A stretch of DNA of 64,000 nt from Anthoceros angustus (lineage: Eukaryota; Streptophyta; Anthocerotopsida; Anthocerotales; Anthocerotaceae), in the NCBI GenBank assembly GCA_010909165.1, contig MU008158.1:180396-244395 (forward strand). Reading direction: 5' to 3'. The notes under the pieces were generated by a model that saw nothing but the letters and a program-made list of their open reading frames with translations, ran no database searches and was not told the origin of the DNA. Made by a program: the position numbers and the translations under genes. Of this stretch, positions 1 to 10,354 are shown piece after piece; the stretch's first letter is position 1; every line of letters begins with the position of its first letter.

Positions 1-296
1 CCATGACATGTATATGCATGTTATGGGCCAAGGACATGACATGACCATGGGCCATGACATGGACGCACAGCTCGAGGCCCAAGGACAAATAGTTCCTTGG
101 GCAATGACAAGCGGTGGCATTTGTCCTTGGCCCTCGAAATGACTGTGAATGTTCTTGGCCGTCGAAATGTGTGTGCGAGAATTTGGTGACTATATATGTC
201 TACGAGTGATAAGTGTGGTCATCAGTTGATTAGGTCCCACTTGTTATAATGAGGAGTTCAGACATAAGGGGAAGGCGATGAGGTGGCAAACTTTGA
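1..296. other. Non-coding edge of window
   Basis: No gene is visible. The first 60 bases are rich in CATGACATG-like words and are followed by degenerate repeats of 'ccaaggaca' and 'ccttggccctcgaaat'. The stretch probably belongs to the 5' side of the gene that follows, but no promoter element can be claimed. Confidence 0.4.
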
Positions 297-476
297 ATGG
301 CGCCGCATGCGCATGGCGGGCATGCGCATCGCACGATGTCCGGAGACATGGCCTATTACTTCATGACCGTCAAGTGTTACTTCCACTTGCATCTTTTCAA
401 TCGTCACCTTGCGGTTGCAATTCTTTTTGTCTCGGTTCGCTCCTGTTCAGGCTTTCGACTTTGCGCGGTTACAAAG

Positions 477-2686
477 ATGGTGTGGGACGTGGACTTCGAG
501 GATTTGGATGAGGCTGTCCGCCTAAGCCTGGCACCGACTTCAACCTGCCGTGACACACCCGCCGGTGAAGATGGCGTTCCGGCCGCGCAGTCAAAGGAGG
601 GCGTCACGCCGTCTGCAGGCAGTGGCAATGGCGACTATGGCGACAGCGCGGCTGGTGGTGGGCAAGCACTCGAGTGAAAGGGACCACGTGCGCGGCAGCT
701 GGTCATGGAAGTGTCACGGCTCCGGCGGTGGGAAACGGCGAAGCCCGGGAGGTGGAAACGGTGGGTGGACCCATAGAGGCCGGGCGGCTCCATCCGAGGC
801 AGCGGGGAGGCGTGGCGGAGGGTGGCACAGTGACAACACAGCGCCACCATGAAGATGGGCAGGCAAGTGTCCCTTCCAAGGTTGCGGAGGAGGCAGGTGA
901 TGGCGATGCCCAGCAAGTTGCCCCTGTCGAGGGTGGGGATGGGAAGGAAGATGCTTCCCACCATCAACCCCCCGGGAGGAGCGCACCGCTCCTATGGGCA
1001 TTCTTGGCTGCTCAGGGGTTTTGGTCCTCTGGAGTGGCAGGAGGTGGCCCTTCCCGTGGAGCAGGTGGCTGGTCCTCGGGATGAGCGAACATCGGTCCCC
1101 CGCCCTTGTGGCATGGATGCCCTAGCAAGTGCGCCTACTGGGGCCGCCCATCCCGCCTCCGGAAGCGTGGACCACTTGCCTATGCCGACGGCAATGCGAG
1201 CGAGGTGCACGCGAGCCAAGGAGAGGAAGGGCATGCTCCCGACCTCCACTGTGAAGAACAACTGGATGTGGGAGATGAGGACAGGGTTGAGGGGGCAAGC
1301 CAGCCAGAGGCCGAGACGGCCGACTCCGAGGCGGATGGAAATGGCGAGGACGAGGACAATTGCGAGGATGAGGCTGAGGTGGGTGATATGGAAGAACGGG
1401 TGGCGACGTCCCCCACCACCGCAACTCCGGCAGAGATAGGAGAACTCACCACAGTACGGCGGTAAGCAACTCGGCAGCGTCATTCTTTGTGTGTGCTCCA
1501 CAGGCGGGAGGAGTGTTTATGGTATCGGCCGCTGCGATGGAGGTTGGGTCGAAAATGAGGATCGGTGTGGAGGATGAAGAAGCACTGTTGAGGAGGGCCT
1601 TCCATCAGCGTGTCTTGGAGCTAGTGTGTGCGAAGATGACGTTGATGGTGCCGTGGACAAGCCATGACGAGAGTTTGAGGGAGAGGCTGGTGAGTATGGT
1701 AGAGGTTGAGTTTCCAGGTATCGACCGGATGAGATTGTGGCAAGGTTTGCAGGTGCATCACGGACAAGGAACCACAACGTAGGGAAGAAGGTGAGGCAAG
1801 CTGCATTGATATGGAGGGAGAAGGGTAAGGATGCGAAATGGCTCCATCCGCCGAATGTCACGAAGGCATGGAGGAAGGCCGTGGGCGGGGGTGGTTACGT
1901 TGCACAAGAATGGGGGGGTGTGGCCAACACCTCGCAGCGCCGCGTCGCAAGGCCGGCAAAGCATGATCAAGGGACCAATCCCTTTGGTCCACTAGGGGCG
2001 AAAGATTTTGAAAGGAAGTTCGTGCAACGGTGGGGAGGGAGCGCAACGGTAGAGGAGCTGCGGTGGGCAGCGAGGAATGGCTTGGAGAACATGCCGGAGT
2101 ATTGGAGAGGTAAGGGAAAAGGCATGACGGTGGCAGTGAGAGGGCAAGTGGGCGAGGCAACGCTTGTCGACTGATGTGATCACCTGGAGTGGCATGTGCA
2201 GGATGCTTGGAGACGGGAATGCAAGAGGGAAGCAATGGACAGAGGCGAGGGGACAGTACACATGCAGGCGTTGAAGAGGGTGGGGGGGACAACGAGGGAG
2301 AGGGAGGGAAGACAGTTGCTGGTGGGCAGCTGGAAGAAGGGGGACAACAATGGAAGTGGTGGCACCGACACGGAGGATCACACGGAGCGTGTCGAAAAGT
2401 GTAAGTGCAAATGTGTAACATGTCATGCAAATGGCGTAATGGCGAAAAATTGCGTGCTTTGTTGCAGCCATGGTGGTCGAAAAGAAGGAAGCTGTGGAAG
2501 GATGTGTGGGAAAGCAGAGCGTGAGGCGTGAGCAAGGGAAGAGAAAGCGGGCACCAAGCATGACACCAACAAGCAAAGGAAGAAAACGGGTTCTACACGG
2601 AAGAAGAAGAAGAATCCTCCGAGGACAACCAATGAGTGTAGGGGTGTCTGCAAGAAGCCTAAGTAGCATAGGATTTAGTTTTATGT
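477..2686 (+). pseudogene. Unrecognised gene with acidic and basic segments, interrupted frame
   Basis: Several plus-strand frames join into what looks like one gene. A likely start is the ATG at 477 (MVWDVDFEDLDEAVRLSLA). An acidic Glu/Asp-rich stretch lies at 1250-1430. A helical segment containing DEEALLRRAFHQRVLELVC follows at about 1585-1640. A basic segment with GKKVRQAALIWREKGK lies at about 1780-1830, and the C-terminus is Arg/Lys-rich (GKRKRAP, RRRRILRG). Frame changes near 670, 1080 and 1715 break it, so it is either an unspliced multi-exon gene or a relic. The last intron is convincing (separate entry). A possible earlier intron runs from GTAAGG at 2110 to GCAG at 2201, but its phase does not match. 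I do not recognise the family. The charge pattern suggests a nuclear protein or a TE gag-like protein, which is only a guess. Confidence 0.4.
2401..2467 (+). other. Last intron of the 0.5-2.7 kb gene (GT-AG, 67 bp)
   Basis: The donor is GTAAGT at 2401 and the acceptor is TTGCAG ending at 2467. Removing the 67 bases joins the frame ending ...TERVEK to the downstream frame starting ...MVVEKKEAVEG without a stop. That frame continues to the TAG after FSFM at about 2686. Both boundaries match plant consensus, and this is the best evidence that the locus was a real spliced gene. Confidence 0.65.
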
Positions 2687-2689
2687 AGG

Positions 2690-3260
2690 AAGAAAGTGAG
2701 GGCTTCGATGAGTTAGCGCCATCTAGATGAATGTGTGGTTGGAGCGCTGGTGATGTGAAGGCGAAAGGGAGAAGCTTGTGGCTCGAATCGATGACTCAAG
2801 AATACAATTGTGACATTGCCGCTTTTGTGACACAAGCGAGAATTGGTAGGTGTGGGTTGAAGCACGATTGCTAGGTTTCGCATGTGTGAAAAGACGACCA
2901 GACGGGTTGGGGAAACGACGACGCCATTGCTCATGGGTACCGGACAAAAGCATGGGATTAGTCCTCATGTACCACCCTTTCCCAATTTCGTGACATCAAG
3001 GTATGTATGTATAAAGGAACCTAGTTGTCCATGCACTCGCGTTGGTGGAGTGGAGGAGGCATGGTGACGAACAAGCGGTCATGTTCGGTTAAGTCAAACG
3101 ATTTTGCAACGCAAGAACAAGAGGTAACGGAGGCGCCAAGAATGCGATAGCAAAGACCAAAGAAGAGAACGATTGCGGTCAAGAATGCGACCAGACAAGA
3201 TATATCCGTGTAATGGAAATAAAAATCAGATAATCCGGTGTTCATGTACAAATACCTACC
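2690..3260. other. No gene seen; flanking DNA
   Basis: Only short shadow frames are present and no domain is recognisable. It probably holds the 3' untranslated region of the preceding gene and degraded intergenic DNA. Confidence 0.4.
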
Positions 3261-3370
3261 TACAAGTAGGTACCAGACGTATGAAGGTAAATCCAGATTC
3301 TACAAGTAGGTACCAGACGTATGAAGGTAAATCCAGATTCTACAAGTAGGTACTGACGTATGAAGGTAAT
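3261..3370. repeat. 40-bp tandem repeat, about 2.7 units
   Basis: The unit starts 'tacaagtaggtaccagacg' and repeats exactly at 3261, 3301 and 3341. The last unit is truncated and has lost two bases. Identity between the first two units is complete. Confidence 0.9.
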
Positions 3371-3400
3371 GTGTATTCTATCTCTCAAGATATCGTGCAA

Positions 3401-3485
3401 AAGCCATAAACAAATAGTATACAAGCCAATAATAGCTATGGTAAGCCATAAACAATTAGTATACAAGCCAATAATAGCTATGGTA
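3401..3485. repeat. About 42-bp direct duplication
   Basis: Two adjacent copies of a segment beginning 'aagccataaacaa' and ending 'aatagctatggt' differ by one base. The next 460 bases are AT-rich and GA-rich with no gene. Confidence 0.85.
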
Positions 3486-3945
3486 GGGAAAAAAGGTTGA
3501 TATAGGAATTATGGCTGTCAGGTGGTAGAGGAAGGAGACAATTAATGAGAGACAATTAATGAGCATGTTACTGTGATATCCAGGTTTGGGCGCCATTAAC
3601 AATAGTTGTGAAGAGAGAGTGCAATGAAGAGCAATAGGAAAAACATTAACTAATTGTACTTCCAATGGGGTGTAATAAAGAGGGGGACTGATAGAGAAGA
3701 GAGAGAGGGGTCCTTGTTACAGTCATGTTGCATTTGCATGAGGGAATTCATAAACAATGCGTATGAGAGAGGGGATGTAGTTAAGAGGGTGAAGTGGTAG
3801 GAGAGAGAGCAAGGTTCGTGTTAAGATTGTAGGCCCAATGCGGAAAGAAATGACAAACTTAATACCAAGCCTCCAAATGATGTTGCAAGTTACAAGTGTA
3901 ACATAAAATTGCAACAACGACTGTAACATAGGGGGCCATTTCTAG

Positions 3946-4038
3946 TAGGGTTTAGGGTTTAGGGTTTAGGGTTTAGGGTTTAGGGTTTAGGGTTTAGGGT
4001 TTAGGGTTTAGGGTTTAGGGTTTAGGGTTTAGGGTTTA
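3946..4038 (+). repeat. Interstitial telomere-type array (TTTAGGG)13
   Basis: About thirteen perfect tandem copies of the Arabidopsis-type plant telomere heptamer lie on the plus strand, bounded by unique sequence on both sides. This is known as the telomere repeat of most land plants and many streptophyte algae. Inside a contig it marks either an interstitial array (end-fusion scar or repair insertion) or a short telomere motif in intergenic DNA. The array shows no sequence decay, so it is recent or maintained. Confidence 0.97.
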
Positions 4039-4359
4039 CCTCAGGTATCTACTGCAGATGCCATTTTTCCTCTTTGGTATTTTTGGGTTAGCTACTCCCA
4101 AAATTACTAAGATTCGGTGATGGCTTTGCAGGGGTTAGAAGACTCAAGACTTCAAACATGTAATGCACATGCGGCTCGATTCTGATATGTTGTGACATCG
4201 AGTCATCGTCTGATTCTAGCGTCGACTCTTGTTGTTGAATTCTGTTTCTGATTTTCTGATTTCTAATCTCCCACTTATTGTAAGCATATATAGAGCAGGA
4301 TGGACAAGAATTAGGACTTCCAAACATATGTTTTTACTTGTTTTCGTTGCATGCTTGAG

Positions 4360-4914
4360 CTACACCTCCTGTCTGAGGTTAGCAAGCAAAGATGGTTTTA
4401 ACAAGGTAAGAAGCTTGAAATCCAAGTGACTTATCTGCTCTTGCAAATCTCTCAAGTCTACACTGTTAGCAGATACCTTGTGCATGATACTACTAAAGCG
4501 TGTGTCCACATGTTGCTGATGTGACTCAATCCTGTTCACTAACTGTGCAACACTGGCAGGTGGAGAGACATGCGTTGTTAGAAAACCTCTAGGGTTACCA
4601 TTCCCATCAAAGGCTCTCTGAACACGAACTTCTGGGAGATTGTCAGGATTGCGGGGTGGAAGGGCAACCACCAAGTGGCGCTGTTCAGGATAAATCACTT
4701 CAATCAAGGTATTGAAAGATTCCCTTACTTCAAGTGCAAGGACAGGCTGGTCTTGTATTGTAGCAATCCATTCGGTCACATGTTGATGAAGCTGACCAGC
4801 AATTGCGTTTCTTGCAGCTTGTGCTCCTTGCCTCCTGCGGCGATTTTGAGGTTGTGGAATCGCTCAGCAGGGCGAGGCTGCCACTGGTGCCCGACCAATT
4901 GATTGGCCATTCAT
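4360..4914 (-). pseudogene. Coiled-coil protein of unknown function, one internal stop
   Basis: On the minus strand a frame opens at the ATG at 4914 (MNGQSIGRAPVAASPC) and meets one TGA (about codon 17). It is then open for more than 150 codons to the stop at 4360. The distal part contains VTEWIATIQDQPVLALEVRE and a C-terminal helical stretch (SANSVDLRDLQEQISHLDF) with a heptad-like pattern. An Arg/Gln-rich patch (QNRRRRQGAQAARNAIAGQ) lies before it. A further open stretch at 4088-4327 could be a downstream exon, since the two are separated by only about 30 bases. The family is not recognised. The single stop could be a pseudogene mark or a base-call error. Confidence 0.45.
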
Positions 4915-4979
4915 CAGGCCAAATTTTTGTGTTGTTAAATGTTCATTGTATTTATATAAATATGTCTAACAATCTACCT

Positions 4980-5690
4980 GCAGATTAGGTAGTTGTCCTA
5001 GCGCATATCTCCTGAGATTGCTTTAAAAAGCAATCCAGGAAAAATGCGCCAGGATCACTTCCTTAATTTGCCAGGAATTGTTGGATTTTTATATAAATAA
5101 ACAACAAAAAATATGTTCTTTAAAAGTTTTGTTTTCTTGATCAAGAAAACATTTTTCTAAATCAAAAGAACAACAAAACTTTACGTAAATGCATTCTTTT
5201 TAAATGCATTCTGTAATATGCATCAAATAACATGAAGATTGCATATAACAGCTGCGATACCATTTTAAATTATAAGAATATGCAGATTAAATCAACATGT
5301 TAATCAATTACATCTGAAATGTATATTAAAGAACATTGACGAATGAGTTCTGAAAGTGAGTTTTTAAATAAACTCAAAAGACACGTCTAATGGGCGTAAC
5401 CCTAACCAAACGTTGTGACTTATTAATCTCACTTAAGCTAACCAAACGTGCCCTAAATATAATCAGCATAGATATGCGAATACTCTTTAACATGAGTGCT
5501 ATGCCCTAGGTGTTGCGGCCGTTGCTAGGCCCTAGATGTTTGCGATTGATTGATGGTTCGGTTGATTGTGTGATTGTTGTGAGCTCTATTACATGTTCGT
5601 GAGTCCATTTTCATCTCTGATTCTTTGCTTATACGCTTTTCGGTTGGGCTTCTTCCGGCTGAGGATCTCCTTGACTTTTGAGTCTTGAGT
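4980..5690. other. AT-rich spacer with perfect palindromes; possible MITE remnant
   Basis: No coding frame is supported. Two palindromes are present: GATTGCTTTA/AAAAGCAATC around 5018-5037, and a perfect 20-bp one at 5131-5150 (gttttcttga, then its complement). At 5440-5454 'aaccaaacgtgccc' followed by 'taa' resembles the end of a PIF/Harbinger-type miniature element, but no matching opposite end was found. Confidence 0.4.
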
Positions 5691-6589
5691 TGGTGTGGGC
5701 GTTAGTTTGGTGGTTGGCGGTGGTCACGTGGGTTGCACCCTCTTGGCTGGGGCCCTTTGGCGGCCTTTTGGGGTTCGCCATACAGACTCAAACTCTGTAT
5801 GTCCGGTCAGTGAGGTCATTTGCCCTCGGTCCCGGTACCTCTTGACCTGTTACCCTTCAAGCTGGCGTTTGCAGGCCCTTTTCGCCCCCATCCAATGGGG
5901 CGATCCACACCCTCCGTGTTGTCAGGACACTCCTTGTCGATCATGCTCAACTCTCTGCGGCGTCAAGGGGTGAAACTCACCTCGGGCACATGCATAAAGA
6001 TTTCGACCAGACTACAGGCTGCCCAAGTGCAGCTGCGACCTCCTCCACGTCCATTGCCCGGCTTTGCCATAGCTTTCTCCTTGTGGTGCCTCTTTCTTCA
6101 CAGGAATGGTTGCGGTCTTGGATCACATCCTTGGGATGTTGAAACCCGCTTTCCATGTCCGCGTATCTTCCGAGCTTCCTCGGCACCTTCACGATGATGC
6201 CGTCGGCATTTCGTCTTCCCTAGATCGCCTTGCACTCGATCCGGGATGAGTTAGCTTGGTGTCTCCTCCTTCTTCTCCCGATGGTGTCTTGATTGCACTA
6301 GGGGGGCTTGAGCAAGTGAAGTTGCTAGCCGTCTTGACGTTTTTGTGGCGGGCGGCTCTTGAGAGGAGGTGTGCGTCTTTGCCAAGTCCGGCGGAATCTG
6401 CTCGGCCGGTTGGAGCAGTGCGGGTAATGCAACAAACCTCGCGGCAAGTTGCTTGGCAGTGGTGAATATGCCGTATAGGGCTCTTCGACCCGCCCCTTGG
6501 CCTCCGCTCAAGAGACAATTGCTGCCCTCCGTGCCTCCATCCGCCACCTAAGGATGCCATTCCCGGACATATCCGACTATGTCCCGAGG

Positions 6590-7150
6590 ATCCTTCTCCT
6601 GACCGGCGGCTTTTGCTCGCCTCTCCACAACCCTCGCCTTTCATCTCCGGCTTGTCGGAATGGTGTTCGAACACCTTAGGGACCTCTTTCTCCTCAAGAT
6701 CCATCTAGCGGCTTTCGAGCTCTTTTCTCTGCTGCTGCGGTGGCTCGTGGAGATGCCTCACCGGATTTCAGTTCAGCCTAGTAGGCTTGTCGCTATGGAC
6801 AAGCTCCTGCCTCGGCGCCCACTGCGGTTGGGAGGCCTTCATGCGGCTACTCACCGACTATCGCCCGCAGCCGCCTCCCTTCTCCACTGGACCGGCGGCT
6901 TTTGCTCGCTCTCTCCACAACCCTCGTCTTTCATCTGCGGTTTGTCGGGAATGGTGTTCGAACACCTTAGGGACCTCTTTCTCCCGAAGATCCATCTAGC
7001 GGCTTTCGAGCTCTTTTCTCAGGCTGCTGCGGTGGCTCGTGGAGAGATGCCTCACGATTTGGTTCTTGCGGCTAGTAGGCTTGTCGCTATGGACAAGCAC
7101 ACTTTTTCAGGCGTCGCCCACTCGCGGTTGGGAGGCCTTCATGCACTCGG
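6590..7150 (+). repeat. Tandem duplication of the LINE N-terminal RT block, about 290-bp unit
   Basis: The segment 'accggcggcttttgctcgc' through 'gcggctttcgagctcttttc' occurs at about 6601 and again at about 6891. Both copies encode FEHLRDLFL and the later RLVAMDK motif. The second copy is the more complete (AAAVARGEMPHDLVLAASR precedes RLVAMDK). The copies differ mostly by one- to four-base indels. Confidence 0.85.
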
Positions 7151-7229
7151 CCCTATATCTGATGCGCTCCCTTCTCCAAGAAGACTTCAACCCCTTCAAT
7201 TTGGCATTGCCACTCACACTGCAGTGCAG

Positions 7230-7870
7230 TGGTGCTAGGGGTGAAAGCTTGCCTTGATACCCACCCGGATTGGGTAGTCTTACGGTGGATGTCGAGAACG
7301 CCTTCAATACCATTTCCGGGCGTCATCTTTGAGGAGCTTAGGGATCTTGGCGGCGTCTAGAGTCTTATACCCTTTGTCCGGTTTACCGGAGGTCCTCCAA
7401 CCTCTACTACCGGCACAACGTCTCTTGAGTTTCGTCTCGTCTTGGAATCGGCCACGGTGCAGGCAAGGCGACCCGCTAGGCGGTGCTCTTCGCTATTGCT
7501 CACTATAGGGCCTGTCTGGGGCCGCCCTCTCCAGCCATGTGTCTTCCCTTGTTGGCGGGGCATTCTCACATCCTCGGGCACAGGGACAAAGTCAAGGAGG
7601 CCTTTGAGATATTCTCTTCGAGCTTTCGTTGGTGGGCTTGAAGGTCAAGATGTCCAAGTGCCGTGGTCCCGTCGGGATCACGCCTACTGCGGTTTCTGCT
7701 GGGGAGATTGCTCGGCTCTTGATGCAGTTCTTGGGGTCCCTTGGTTCCCCGACTTCATTGGGAGCTCGGACAAGGCCCTTGCAGAGGACCTCTCCCATAT
7801 TGAAGACCTCCCTTTCTTTGGAGGATGCTCGGGTGGCCTTTGGAATCCTTTTCCTTCATTTTTGCTAGGC
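7230..7870 (+). pseudogene. LINE-like reverse transcriptase core, catalytically broken
   Basis: The region encodes, across shifted frames, HPDWVVLR, then VDVENAFNTIS (RT motif A with its catalytic Asp), then AIAHYRA and a segment reading LAGHSHILG where the family would show an Ala-Asp-Asp core. LVGLKVKMSKCR and AGEIARLL follow. The Asp-Asp pair is therefore not visible, and the frame is interrupted several times. Known role of the family: target-primed reverse transcription of the element RNA in the nucleus. This copy cannot encode an active enzyme as written. Neighbouring blocks in the same orientation support one element rather than scattered fragments. Confidence 0.6.
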
Positions 7871-8185
7871 GCCTGGTACCTCATCCGTCTGCGTCTCGGT
7901 CCTTTTGTCCCGGCCCGGGTTTGATCTGAAGATTATGGATACTCTTGGGGACATCTTGGGCTCGGGGCTTTTGAGTGCCACAGGGGCGACTGGCAGCAAG
8001 CATCCCCGCCTGCAATTTGGAGGCGAGGACTGCCTCATCGAGGTCTCTTCCCGGCGGCTTTCTTGGGAGTTGGGCCCTCTCCGCCTTGGCTTCCGTTTCA
8101 TCCTCCATGACAAGCCCTTTCTCGAGGATCTCGTATCAAGTGTGGAGGAGGGAACCTTCTCTCCAATCGCCCTTGAGTGTGCCAG

Positions 8186-9880
8186 ACATGTTATCGCAGA
8201 TGCTCAAGGACTTCCTCCTTTCTACATTTATCATCGATGGCTTTAGGGATTGCGCATCTCGCCGAGAAGCGCCGCCAGCTTTTCATTCTCCAGACCCTCC
8301 ATCTCTGTGTCCACTAGAGCCCGCCTTGTTCTCGGGAAGGGAGCGTGCTTGGCTACCGCCCCATGCATACGGGATTTCACATCGCACCAACCACCTTCAC
8401 TATCGCGATGCGATTCCGCTCCTACTCCCACTGCGGGCTTCTTCGCCTCACTTGTGAGTGCGGCTCGCCTGACGCCTCGTGTCCACCTTGCTCGTTGTCC
8501 CCACGGGTCATCGATTGCCACCACGACGCCATCCGTGACGCCATGTTTGCCATTGCTCGCGAAAGTGGCTATATGGCCCGGAGGGAGCGGAGTATACTCT
8601 TCTGTGTCGCTCAATCGTCCTTGAGGCGGGCCGGAGACATGTTATCGGGATGCTCGGAAGGACTTCCTCCTTTCTACATTTATCATCGATGGCTTTAGGG
8701 ATTGCGAGGCATCTCGGCGGCTCGGCCGGGCTTTTGATCATCCTCGGGACCCCTCCATCTCTGTGTCCACTAGAGCCCGCCTTGTTCTCGGGAAGGGAGC
8801 GTGCTTGGCTACCGCCCCATGCATACGGGATTTCACATCGCACCAACCACCTTCACTATCGCGATGCGATTCCGCTCCTACTCCCACTGCGGGCTTCTTC
8901 GCCTCACTTGTGAGTGCGGCTCGCTCTTGTTGCAGGAAGGAGGCGGTGCTTAGCTCTTGGCCGCCCATGCATACGGGATTTCACATCGCACCAACCACCT
9001 TCACTCTGCGATGCGATTCCGCCTACTACCCACCGTGGCTTCTTCGCCTCACTTGTGAGTGCGGCTCTGCTCTTAGCGTCTGGTGTCCACCTTGCTCGTT
9101 GTCCCCACGGGTCATCGATTGCCACCACGACGCCATCCGTGACGCCATGTTTGCCATTGCTCGCGAAAGTGGCTATATGGCCCGGAGGGAGCGGAGTATA
9201 CTCTTCTGTGTCGCTCAATCGTCCTTGAGGCGGGCCGGAGACATGTTATCGGGATGCTCGGAAGGACTTCCTCCTTTCTACATTTATCATCGATGGCTTT
9301 AGGGATTGCGCATCTCGCCGAGAAGCGCCGCCAGCTTTTCATTCTCCAGACCCTCCATCTCTGTGTCCACTAGAGCCCGCCTTGTTCTCGGGAAGGGAGC
9401 GTGCTTGGCTACCGCCCCATGCATACGGGATTTCACATCGCACCAACCACCTTCACTATCGCGATGCGATTCCGCTCCTACTCCCACTGCGGGCTTCTTC
9501 GCCTCACTTGTGAGTGCGGCTCGCTCTTGTTGCAGGAAGGAGGCGGGTGCTTAGCTCTTGGCCGCCCATGCATACGGGATTTCACATCGCACCAACCACC
9601 TTCACTCTGCGATGCGATTCCGTCTCGGCCTACTCCGGACTGTGGCTTCTTCGCTCCTCACTTGTGAGTGCGGCTCTGCTCTTAGCGTCTGGTGTCCACC
9701 TTGCTCGTTGTCCCCACGGGTCATCGATTGCCACTCATGGCGCCATCCGTGACGCCATGTTTGCCATTGCTTTCAGTGGCTATATGGCCCGGAGGGAGCG
9801 GAGTATACTCTTCTTCTGGTCGTTCAATCGGGCGGACTTATACCTTGTCGTGGCGACGAGGTTGTGGTGGCGGATGTAGT
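8186..9880 (+). repeat. Higher-order tandem repeat of the LINE C-terminal block
   Basis: 'catgcatacgggatttcac' occurs five times (about 8362, 8817, 8967, 9418, 9568). 'gccatccgtgacgccatg' occurs three times (about 8528, 9131, 9742). 'tcctttctacatttatcat' occurs three times (about 8217, 8667, 9270). The units are about 450-600 bp. In the frame open over 8345-8698 the unit encodes CECGSPDASCPPC and then HHDAIRDAMFAIARESGYMA. Copies are nearly identical over long runs and then differ by short GC-rich indels. The block ends at a segment encoding NRADLYLVVA. Confidence 0.8.
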
Positions 9881-10354
9881 GGTTACCGACCGCACGTGAC
9901 GCCACCTCCGCCAGTCATCACCAATCCGGTGGGTTGCTGCCGTCTGGCTCTCAAGGTCCGCAAGTATAGCGGGATGCAAGCGGGCCACCTCTTTATCCCG
10001 CTTGCTCTAAAGCGTATGGGGCAATGGTGACTTTGACAAATTCATCAAGTCTTGTGCCAAAGCTTACCATGTGGAGGCATAGTCGTGTCCTCTCGTACTT
10101 CACATACTTCCGGCGGGTTTCTATTGCTCTTCAGGCGCTCTCAGCGATTCTCCATAAGGCGACGGTGGTGATGCCTTTTCCTCTTCCTCTGTGGTTTGCG
10201 GGCCGTTTATTCTACGCATATGACATTGTAGTGATTGGTCACTTTAGGTAGGGAGCTCAGTTGCTCCTCTTCACTCCGACCCCGGGATCCCCATTTGTTG
10301 TCCCTTCCTAGATGGTCTCTTTCCATCGTTCTTTCACCTCAATAAATCATCTCA

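Larger units (their letters stand above)
5690..10260 (+). mobile_element. Decayed non-LTR (LINE-like) retrotransposon
   Basis: The plus strand carries shattered reverse-transcriptase coding sequence. In order there is an N-terminal RT block (FEHLRDLF ... RLVAMDK) at 6660-7110, a palm motif A (VDVENAFNTIS) at 7285-7317, a palm-like stretch near 7550, a thumb-like block with LVGLKVKMSKCR at 7625-7660, and a C-terminal Cys/His and HDAIRDAMFAIARESGYMA block at 8500-9800. The last resembles a restriction-like endonuclease domain region, followed by NRADLYLVVA. Frames change every 100-300 bases. The N-terminal block is present twice and the C-terminal block three to five times. Assignment rests on motif order; the clade is not fixed. 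No poly-A tail or target duplication was found, so the boundaries are approximate. Confidence 0.65.
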
